Assembly: GCA_002710745.1 (NCBI GenBank)
Contig: PALW01000044.1
Location: 2,004 to 7,229, forward strand
Reading direction: 5' to 3'
DNA from: Porticoccaceae bacterium
GTDB taxonomy: Bacteria; Pseudomonadota; Gammaproteobacteria; Pseudomonadales; Porticoccaceae
DNA: 5,226 bases
Of this stretch, positions 1 through 4,324 are shown piece by piece. The notes below the pieces were generated by a model. It was not told the DNA's origin and ran no database searches. It saw nothing but the letters and a program-made list of their open reading frames with translations. Every line of letters starts with the position of its first letter. The first letter of the stretch is position 1. The translations under genes and the position numbers were made by a program.

Positions 1-224
1 ATGAAGCACTTATTAATGGAGAGATTGCCGGAGCGGGACTAGATGTATTAAGTGAAGAGCCTCCAATCAGCGGTAATATTCTTTTGGATGATAGAGTGCC
101 TAATTTAATTGTTACGCCACACATAGCTTGGATTTCAAAGGAGGCGAGACAAAGACTAGTCGAGCAGGTAGCAGGCAATATTAAAGGATTTTTAGAGGGA
201 GGAAAGTTTAATCGTGTTTGTTGA
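1..224 (+). CDS. D-2-hydroxyacid dehydrogenase, hydroxypyruvate/glycerate dehydrogenase type (3' fragment)
   Basis: The gene runs in from the left edge; the first whole codon is at 3 and the TGA stop is at 222-224, leaving the last 73 residues. Visible are the GAGLDVLSEEPP segment (fragment residues 10-21), with the acidic residues typical of the catalytic region, and VTPHIAW (37-43), whose histidine (H40) is the proton-donating catalytic residue of the NAD(P)-dependent D-2-hydroxyacid dehydrogenase family. It is followed by a C-terminal helix rich in E/R/Q. The SEEPP...TPHIAW...EARQRL pattern is closest to hydroxypyruvate reductase/glycerate dehydrogenase (HprA-like) members, which reduce hydroxypyruvate or glyoxylate in the cytoplasm. 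The substrate cannot be fixed without the N-terminal part, so no symbol is given. It is followed after 75 nt by mpl on the same strand; no hairpin terminator is visible in between. Confidence 0.85.
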   Translation, partial: EALINGEIAGAGLDVLSEEPPISGNILLDDRVPNLIVTPHIAWISKEARQRLVEQVAGNIKGFLEGGKFNRVC

Positions 225-252
225 ACCAACTAAATTAAATCAATGAATTACA

Positions 253-280
253 TTGGAATTTGTGTTCATATGTATCTAAT
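253..280 (+). promoter_or_regulatory. Possible sigma-70 promoter for mpl
   Basis: TTGGAA at 253-258 (4 of 6 to TTGACA) and TCTAAT at 275-280 (5 of 6 to TATAAT) are separated by 16 bp, in the 75-bp gap before mpl. Transcription would start near 287, giving a leader of only about 13 nt. The spacing is slightly short and the region AT-rich, so chance matches are expected. A similar element, TATATCTAAT, sits at nearly the same distance before tag. Low confidence. Confidence 0.3.
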
Positions 281-299
281 ACTAACTTTTGACTGACCT

Positions 300-1670
300 A
301 TGCATATCCATATTTTAGGAATATGTGGGACTTTCATGTGCAGCATTGCTGCTCTAGCACAAGGTCTTGGGCATAGGGTAACTGGCAGTGATCAGAATAT
401 ATACCCGCCGATGAGTGATCAACTTGTTAGCCTCGGTATAAAGTTGTCAGAGGGCTATGACCCAAATAATCTTCCATCTGATATCGATTTGGTGATAATC
501 GGGAATGCAATGTCGAGAGGCAATGATTGCGTAGAATATATTCTTAACTCTAATATCCCATACACGTCTGGTCCTCAGTGGATGTACGAAAATGTATTGA
601 AGAGCAAATTTGTATTAGCGGTTTCTGGGACTCATGGAAAGACCACGACTGCCAGTATGCTTACGCATATCTTGATAGAGGCCGGATATAAGCCTGGTTT
701 TTTAATCGGCGGAATAACTCAGAATTTTGGCATTTCAGCTAGTTTAGGAGATAGTAATTACTTTGTGATTGAGGCAGATGAGTACGACACTGCTTTCTTC
801 GACAAGAGATCTAAGTTTATTCATTATTCTCCTGATACTTTGATTATCAATAACCTAGAGTTTGATCATGCCGATATTTTTGATAATTTAGAAGAGATAA
901 AAAAACAGTTTCATCATCTTTTGAGAACGTTGCCCAGTAATGGAAACATAGTTTTTAATGCTGAAGATAGCAATATATCGGATATGATGGACCTAGGATG
1001 TTGGAGCAAAAAAATAGGCTATTCAGCGAAAATGCAATCTGAGTGGCAGTATATTCTTGATAATAAACATGGATCAGAGTTTACGATTGTGGATAGATCT
1101 GCCTCAGTATCTAAATGTAACAAGACAAAAGTGAAATGGAATAACTTTGGCGAGCATAATGTTAAAAATGCCGTATCCGCAAGCATCGCATCAAGCCTAC
1201 TTGGAGTGAACTCACAACAAATTTCAAATGCGCTTAATACCTTCAAAGGTGTCAAACGCAGAATGGAGCTCATTGCAAAGAAAGGTAACATCAATATCTA
1301 TGACGACTTTGCGCATCACCCTACAGAAATATTTTCGACTTTAGACTCGCTTAGAAAGAAAGTTGGGGGTGAACAGATCATTGCGGTGATTGAGCCAAGA
1401 TCGAGAACAATGAAATCCGGATTTCATAATAAAAATCTAATTTCCTCCCTTTTAAGTGCAGACTTTGTTATTTGGTTTGAGGATTCTGAATTAAACTGGT
1501 CTATAGAAAATAGTTTGGGAGAGATGACAGATAAAATATTTATCGAAAAAAGCATTCTAGGGATTTTAACAACTTTGAATAGAATAAAAGAGCAGATTGC
1601 CAATATTGTGATTATGTCTAATGGTGATTTTTCTGGTTTGCGGGAGATCATTGCTGATAAAATTGATTAG
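300..1670 (+). CDS. mpl: UDP-N-acetylmuramate:L-alanyl-gamma-D-glutamyl-meso-diaminopimelate ligase (murein peptide ligase)
   Basis: This cytoplasmic, ATP-dependent ligase joins recycled murein tripeptide directly to UDP-MurNAc, returning cell-wall turnover material to peptidoglycan synthesis. At 456 residues it matches E. coli Mpl (about 457). The Mur-ligase architecture is complete: an N-terminal UDP-binding Rossmann segment opening with MHIHILGICGTFM; the ATP P-loop SGTHGKTTT at residues 109-117; EADEYDTAFFDKRSKF at 158-173 and NNLEFDHADIF at 184-194, the central-domain metal and phosphate region; GEHNVKN at 284-290; DDFAHHPTE at 335-343 and EPRSRTMK at 365-372 in the C-terminal domain. 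The DDFAHHP and EPRS signatures separate Mpl from MurC. Where E. coli has Gly-Gly after the GICGTFM loop, this protein has Cys-Ser (14-15). The start is fixed: an in-frame TGA at 294-296 excludes any upstream start, and a later Met would remove the first beta strand. No Shine-Dalgarno sequence is visible before it. It ends 8 nt from the dtd stop on the other strand. Confidence 0.97.
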   Translation: MHIHILGICGTFMCSIAALAQGLGHRVTGSDQNIYPPMSDQLVSLGIKLSEGYDPNNLPSDIDLVIIGNAMSRGNDCVEYILNSNIPYTSGPQWMYENVLKSKFVLAVSGTHGKTTTASMLTHILIEAGYKPGFLIGGITQNFGISASLGDSNYFVIEADEYDTAFFDKRSKFIHYSPDTLIINNLEFDHADIFDNLEEIKKQFHHLLRTLPSNGNIVFNAEDSNISDMMDLGCWSKKIGYSAKMQSEWQYILDNKHGSEFTIVDRSASVSKCNKTKVKWNNFGEHNVKNAVSASIASSLLGVNSQQISNALNTFKGVKRRMELIAKKGNINIYDDFAHHPTEIFSTLDSLRKKVGGEQIIAVIEPRSRTMKSGFHNKNLISSLLSADFVIWFEDSELNWSIENSLGEMTDKIFIEKSILGILTTLNRIKEQIANIVIMSNGDFSGLREIIADKID

Positions 1671-1678
1671 GGCATTCC

Positions 1679-2116
1679 TCAGGCGTGTAATAAAAATGTT
1701 ACAGGCCCATCGTTAACCAGAGCAACCTGCATATCTTCTCCAAAGATTCCACTTTTAAATTTTGGATATGCTTTATCGCAACTAGTTAAAAAGTGATCAT
1801 ATATTTGTTTTGCTTTTTCAGTCGAGGCTGCAGAAGTAAAACTAGGTCGAAGACCTTTATCCGTTGATGCTGCGAGCGTAAATTGTGAAACGATAAGAAG
1901 GTCACCCTCTTTGTCTAACAGGCATTGATTCATCTTGCCTGCCGAGTCTGCAAAAACTCTATATTTTAAAACTTTATTAAGAAGCTTCTCTGCCTTATCC
2001 TCACAATCATTCTTCTCGATTCCTAAAAACAGAAGTAGTCCCGAATCAATGCTGGCAACAACGCTGTCGCCTACTGTCACTGATGCTGAATTTACTCTTT
2101 GTATTAGACCTCGCAT
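1679..2116 (-). CDS. dtd: D-aminoacyl-tRNA deacylase
   Basis: Dtd hydrolyses the ester bond of D-aminoacyl-tRNAs (D-Tyr and others, and Gly mischarged on tRNA-Ala), freeing tRNA and keeping D-amino acids out of protein. The 145-residue length equals the usual family length. It opens with MRGLIQRVNSASVTV, carries the SQFTLAA motif at residues 77-83 followed by KGLRPSF (87-93), and ends with NDGPVTF at 135-141, which contains the Gly-cisPro pair (137-138) that rejects L-amino acids. All diagnostic motifs are intact. It lies 7 nt downstream of the pip stop, so the two are almost certainly one transcript, with dtd second. The ribosome site is weak: the only purine run, GGAAAAGAA, falls within the last codons of pip, about 10 nt or more before the ATG, so coupling to pip translation is plausible. 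It converges on mpl. Confidence 0.97.
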   Translation of the reverse strand: MRGLIQRVNSASVTVGDSVVASIDSGLLLFLGIEKNDCEDKAEKLLNKVLKYRVFADSAGKMNQCLLDKEGDLLIVSQFTLAASTDKGLRPSFTSAASTEKAKQIYDHFLTSCDKAYPKFKSGIFGEDMQVALVNDGPVTFLLHA

Positions 2117-2123
2117 TTATAAG

Positions 2124-3080
2124 TCATTCTTTTCCAATAGAGATTGCAAGACGTTCAGTCGCTTCAATTAATTCATGGATTATTCCAGGCTCGCTAGATG
2201 AGTGTCCGGCATCAGAGACAATCTTAAAAATGGCCTCTGGCCAGGCTTTGTATAGATCAAAAGCTTGGTAGATTGGACAAACCATGTCATATCTGCCATG
2301 AACAATCGTGCATGGAATATGGCGAATTTTAGGAATATTATTTTCAATTTCATTGGGTTTTAAGAATGCATTGTTCACGAAATAGTGAGCCTCAATTCTT
2401 GCCATCGATAGGGCCATATGAGGAGCTTCAAACTGCGATGCAAAGTCTTTATTTGGTTTGAGAGTGGCGCAACGTCCTTCAAGAAGCGACCAGGCTTTTG
2501 CAGCTGCCATTTGTTCAATTTCATTTGTTCCAGTTAATCTTTTGTGAAATGAGGTTAAGATATCGCCTCTTTCATTTTCAGGAATTATTGATACATAATC
2601 TTCCCAATAATCTGGATAAATATTTGCCACCCCATCTTGATAAAACCACGAAATGTCATGTTCTCTGCATAAGAAAATACCTCTCAAGATCAAAGCTTTT
2701 ACCCGATTGGGATAATGCTGCGCATAAACAAGACTGAGAGTGGATCCCCATGAGCCTCCAAAGACAGCCCATTGCTCGATTCTGAGCATTTGCCTTATTG
2801 CCTCGATGTCTGAAAGAAGATTTTTGGTGTTATTATTTTTTAATTCGGCATGAGGTGTTGATTTACCACAGCCTCGTTGATCAAAAAGAATGATTCTGTA
2901 TTTCTCCGGATCAAAGAAACATCTATCTGAAGTTCGAGTTCCCCCTCCAGGGCCGCCATGGATAAAAACAATTGGTATTCCCGAGGGATTGCCACACTCT
3001 TCAATATAAAGGTTATGAATTGTATCAACTGACAAAGAATGAGTTTGATAAGGTCTTATTGCAGGGAAGAGTTTTCTCAT
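2124..3080 (-). CDS. pip: Proline iminopeptidase (prolyl aminopeptidase, alpha/beta hydrolase, peptidase family S33)
   Basis: Pip is a cytoplasmic serine peptidase that removes N-terminal proline from peptides. From Met at 3080 it has 318 residues, matching the roughly 310-317 of bacterial Pip. In this numbering the oxyanion-loop HGGPGGGT is at 41-48, DQRGCGKS at 67-74, the nucleophile elbow GGSWGS at 108-113 with Ser110, the catalytic Asp265 in HGRYDMVCP, and His293 in DAGHSSSEPG; the AKAWSLLEG segment and EAHYFVN (230-236) are also family hallmarks. An upstream in-frame ATG at 3105-3107 would add nine residues (MEGSNDKIL). I prefer 3080 because homologues begin at the equivalent of MRKLFPAI, the upstream ATG has no Shine-Dalgarno, and the GGAGGG at 3100-3105 lies inside its own first codons. 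That GGAGGG is 19 nt from the ATG at 3080, too far for direct use, but a 5-codon mini-ORF bridges the gap. Cotranscribed with dtd; divergent from tag. Confidence 0.93.
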   Translation of the reverse strand: MRKLFPAIRPYQTHSLSVDTIHNLYIEECGNPSGIPIVFIHGGPGGGTRTSDRCFFDPEKYRIILFDQRGCGKSTPHAELKNNNTKNLLSDIEAIRQMLRIEQWAVFGGSWGSTLSLVYAQHYPNRVKALILRGIFLCREHDISWFYQDGVANIYPDYWEDYVSIIPENERGDILTSFHKRLTGTNEIEQMAAAKAWSLLEGRCATLKPNKDFASQFEAPHMALSMARIEAHYFVNNAFLKPNEIENNIPKIRHIPCTIVHGRYDMVCPIYQAFDLYKAWPEAIFKIVSDAGHSSSEPGIIHELIEATERLAISIGKE

Positions 3081-3094
3081 AAGTATTTTGTCAT
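3077..3094 (-). other. Possible 5-codon leader ORF coupled to pip
   Basis: On the minus strand an ATG at 3094-3092 opens the mini-ORF M-T-K-Y-L and stops at TGA 3079-3077. Its stop overlaps the preferred pip start as ATGA. The strong ribosome site GGAGGG (3105-3100) is 5 nt upstream of this ATG, an ideal distance, whereas it is poorly placed for either candidate pip start. The simplest reading is that ribosomes load on the mini-ORF and pass to pip by stop-start coupling. The reading is inferred from spacing only; the peptide itself shows no recognisable function. Confidence 0.4.
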
Positions 3095-3137
3095 TGGAAC
3101 CCTCCATATATTATCTTAATGATTCATTGTATGTATA

Positions 3138-3154
3138 TCTAATTTTGAGAGAGA
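3138..3154 (+). promoter_or_regulatory. Possible -10 element (TCTAAT) and ribosome binding site of tag
   Basis: TCTAAT at 3138-3143 matches TATAAT in 5 of 6 positions and lies 20 nt before the tag start, nearly the same position as TCTAAT before mpl. No convincing -35 is seen. The purine run GAGAGAGA at 3147-3154 is the likely Shine-Dalgarno sequence, 9 nt before the first ATG and 12 nt before the second. The 83-bp space between tag and the pip start must hold promoters for both directions; on the minus strand GATAAT at 3115-3110 is the best -10 candidate for pip. Confidence 0.3.
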
Positions 3155-3163
3155 ATGTAGAGC

Positions 3164-3745
3164 ATGATGGAACCGAAAAGATGTGCTTGGTGTGATCTTA
3201 AATCCAAGCTTTATGTCGATTATCATGATAAAGAATGGGGTGTTCCATGCCGTGATGATAGAAAGCTGTTTGAATTTATTGTTCTGGAGGGCGCTCAGGC
3301 CGGCCTCTCTTGGCTTACTATCTTGAACAAGCGAGAAGCATATAAAAAAGCTTTCGATAATTTTAACTACGATAAAGTGTCTTTATATGATAGTTCTGAT
3401 CTCGAAAGGTTACTAAATGATCCAGGTATTGTGAGGAATAAGTTGAAAATAAAAAGTGCAATTACTAATGCTATTGCTTTTAAAAACATTGTTTTCACTT
3501 ATGGAAGTTTTAGTAATTACATCTGGGGGTTTGTGAATTACAAACCTATTAAAAGAGACTGGTCAAAAGATAATTTTGCTCCTGCTTCAACGAGTCTCTC
3601 TTCATTAATTAGTCAGGATATGCGAAAGAAAGGCTTTAAATTTTTTGGCCCTACAATATGTTATGCATTTATGCAGGCGATGGGTTTAGTGGATGACCAT
3701 GAGCCAAGCTGCTATAAGTTTTCACCTACTAAAGAACGAGTATAG
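3164..3745 (+). CDS. tag: DNA-3-methyladenine glycosylase I
   Basis: Tag excises 3-methyladenine (and 3-methylguanine) from alkylated DNA, the first step of base excision repair. The 193-residue product aligns over its whole length with E. coli Tag (187). It has RCAWC near the N-terminus, YVDYHDKEWGVP at 17-28, the glycosylase core LEGAQAGLSW at 41-50, which includes the active-site acid Glu42 and Trp50, a helix-hairpin-helix region around residues 80-105, and KRGFKF-like KKGFKFFGPTICYAFMQA at 155-172 region. The zinc-site ligands of the family are all present: Cys7, His21, and the closing H-x3-C pair in DDHEPSC. Two adjacent Met codons (3164 and 3167) are possible starts; both are compatible with the GAGAGAGA site. 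Divergent from pip-dtd, which implies its own promoter and gives no sign of an ada/alkB-type adaptive operon. Its last 17 bp overlap the end of the convergent rhodanese gene. Confidence 0.96.
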   Translation: MMEPKRCAWCDLKSKLYVDYHDKEWGVPCRDDRKLFEFIVLEGAQAGLSWLTILNKREAYKKAFDNFNYDKVSLYDSSDLERLLNDPGIVRNKLKIKSAITNAIAFKNIVFTYGSFSNYIWGFVNYKPIKRDWSKDNFAPASTSLSSLISQDMRKKGFKFFGPTICYAFMQAMGLVDDHEPSCYKFSPTKERV

Positions 3746-4028
3746 AAATATTTTGAAATCCAGATTCGTTGAGAATAGCTGATTGTAGCTTACTCATAAT
3801 TCCATCTTTGCAGTAAAGAGCGTAGTGCACATTCCTATCCAAAATATTTAAATTTTTTCTCAAAGCAAAATAGGGAATATTGATAACTTCAAACTCTGTT
3901 GTCTTAAGTTGTGAGATCGCAGTTTCTTCAGGATGACGCAAATCAATAATCTTTATTTCAGAGCATTTAGAATGGGAATCCCTTAATTCTTTTAGGTTGA
4001 AGCATTGAAAGTTTAGATTTTCTGTCAT
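3729..4028 (-). CDS. Stand-alone rhodanese domain of the ThiI C-terminal type
   Basis: This 99-residue protein is a single rhodanese-like domain: IKIIDLRHPEE at 25-35, NIPYFAL at 50-56, and the active-site loop YCKDGIMSKLQ at 72-82 with the candidate persulfide-carrying Cys73. The loop and the following LNESGFQNI closely follow the C-terminal domain of ThiI (E. coli CERGVMSRLQ...EQGFNNV, catalytic Cys456), more than they do GlpE or PspE. ThiI's ferredoxin-like, THUMP and PP-loop domains, which make 4-thiouridine in tRNA, are absent. A TAA immediately before the ATG (4029-4031) closes the frame, so it is not an extended ORF cut short by start choice. AGGG, 8 nt upstream, is a reasonable Shine-Dalgarno. 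Likely role: cytoplasmic sulfur relay, perhaps for the thiamine thiazole, since the isolated ThiI rhodanese domain is reported to suffice for that in Salmonella. This role is inferred. Divergent from the glutamine synthetase gene; its 3' end overlaps tag by 17 bp. Confidence 0.85.
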   Translation of the reverse strand: MTENLNFQCFNLKELRDSHSKCSEIKIIDLRHPEETAISQLKTTEFEVINIPYFALRKNLNILDRNVHYALYCKDGIMSKLQSAILNESGFQNISILVL

Positions 4029-4047
4029 TTAAACCGCCCTAATTTAC

Positions 4048-4062
4048 GCACTAATTTAATGC
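4048..4062 (+). promoter_or_regulatory. NtrC-like enhancer site 1
   Basis: GCACT-AATTT-AATGC fits the NtrC consensus GCACY-N5-RGTGC with one mismatch. It sits in a larger near-perfect palindrome, ACGCACTAATTTAATGCGT (4046-4064), with one unpaired position per arm. Its centre (4055) is about 148 bp upstream of the predicted sigma-54 start, comparable to the distal NtrC site of E. coli glnA. Confidence 0.65.
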
Positions 4063-4077
4063 GTTTTATTCGAAATT

Positions 4078-4092
4078 GCACCAATATAGATC
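4078..4092 (+). promoter_or_regulatory. NtrC-like enhancer site 2 (one strong half-site)
   Basis: GCACC-AATAT-AGATC has a perfect left half (TGCACCA from 4077) but a degenerate right half, matching 3 of 5 consensus positions. Its centre (4085) is 30 bp, about three helical turns, from site 1, so a pair of NtrC dimers would lie on the same DNA face. The right half alone would not be convincing; the spacing and location carry the call. Confidence 0.5.
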
Positions 4093-4114
4093 ACATGTAG
4101 AATTATGCTCTCCC

Positions 4115-4120
4115 ATTATA
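4115..4120 (-). promoter_or_regulatory. Candidate -10 box for the rhodanese gene
   Basis: On the minus strand a perfect TATAAT reads 4120 to 4115. No good -35 exists at 16-18 bp (17-bp spacing gives AATAAA), so the promoter would be weak or activator-dependent. A transcript starting near 4108 would have a leader of about 80 nt and would run through both NtrC-like sites. Confidence 0.35.
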
Positions 4121-4125
4121 AAACG

Positions 4126-4138
4126 TAACTTGTTGATT
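4126..4138 (-). promoter_or_regulatory. IHF binding site
   Basis: Read on the minus strand, AATCAACAAGTTA is an exact match to the IHF consensus WATCAA-N4-TTR, with an A-rich flank (AATAAA) on the upstream side. Centred near 4132, about -71, it lies between the NtrC-like sites and the sigma-54 promoter. At such promoters IHF bending commonly brings the activator to RNA polymerase. Confidence 0.65.
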
Positions 4139-4176
4139 TTATTGTCACCTTTCCTTGACTTCAATTAATAGTTGAT

Positions 4177-4192
4177 TGGCATGGCAATTGCA
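4177..4192 (+). promoter_or_regulatory. Sigma-54 (RpoN) promoter of the glutamine synthetase gene
   Basis: TGGCATG-GCAA-TTGCA matches the sigma-54 consensus TGGCACG-N4-TTGCW with one mismatch. The invariant GG (4178-4179) and GC (4190-4191) are separated by exactly 10 bp. Transcription should start near 4203, leaving a leader of about 120 nt before the ATG at 4325. The requirement of sigma-54 for an enhancer-bound ATPase fits the upstream NtrC-like sites. Confidence 0.85.
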
Positions 4193-4204
4193 CCTATTTA
4201 ACCC

Positions 4205-4220
4205 ATGTGTGTGTACACAT
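4205..4220 (+). repeat. Inverted repeat at the start of the glutamine synthetase leader
   Basis: ATGTGT (4205-4210) pairs with ACACAT (4215-4220) around a GTGT loop; alternatively TGTGTACACA (4210-4219) is a perfect 10-bp DNA palindrome. It begins within a few bases of the predicted sigma-54 start, so it could be a 5' stem-loop or an operator. No U-tract follows, so it is not an intrinsic terminator. Function unknown. Confidence 0.35.
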
Positions 4221-4260
4221 CAGCTACTGCCCAATCGAATCTGAAAAAGTATACAAACTT

Positions 4261-4289
4261 TTGACTTTGGTCACCGGGCTAATTCTAAA
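4261..4289 (+). promoter_or_regulatory. Sigma-70-type promoter, proximal to the glutamine synthetase gene
   Basis: TTGACT at 4261-4266 (5 of 6) and TCTAAA at 4284-4289 (4 of 6) are separated by the optimal 17 bp. Transcription would start near 4296, giving a leader of about 29 nt that still includes the GGAG ribosome site at 4311-4314. It would supply basal expression when NtrC is inactive. The -35 overlaps a short inverted repeat (AAAAGT 4245-4250, ACTTTT 4257-4262). Confidence 0.45.
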
Positions 4290-4324
4290 CAATAGATTAA
4301 CGATGTAAATGGAGCAATAAAATA

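Noticed and set aside
1019..1651. Minus-strand open frames of 91 and 75 codons inside mpl
   Set aside because: They lie antisense to intact, strongly conserved mpl motifs and their translations show no recognisable domain.
1671..1720. Bidirectional terminator between mpl and dtd
   Set aside because: Only a 4-bp stem (GTAA/TTAC) was found, inside dtd, with no GC-rich hairpin.
1935..2271. Plus-strand open frames of 78 and 62 codons across the pip-dtd junction
   Set aside because: They overlap conserved dtd and pip coding sequence on the other strand and have no recognisable domain.
2498..3028. Further open frames inside pip (plus strand 2498-2737, minus strand 2840-3028)
   Set aside because: The catalytic motifs of pip occupy the same DNA in another frame; these look like shadows.
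4076..4103. Second sigma-70 promoter overlapping NtrC-like site 2 (TTGCAC-16-TAGAAT)
   Set aside because: The -10 is good but the -35 matches only 3 of 6; attractive by analogy with E. coli glnAp1 but not supportable alone.
4029..4324. Remains of a ThiI core (THUMP/PP-loop) upstream of the rhodanese gene, i.e. a frameshifted thiI
   Set aside because: A stop directly precedes the ATG, the space is far too short for the core, and it is occupied by well-ordered regulatory sites; no PP-loop motif was seen.
4203..4324. Glutamine riboswitch (glnA RNA) in the leader
   Set aside because: Only short isolated stems are present, and nothing resembling the known cyanobacterial glnA RNA fold could be recognised by eye.
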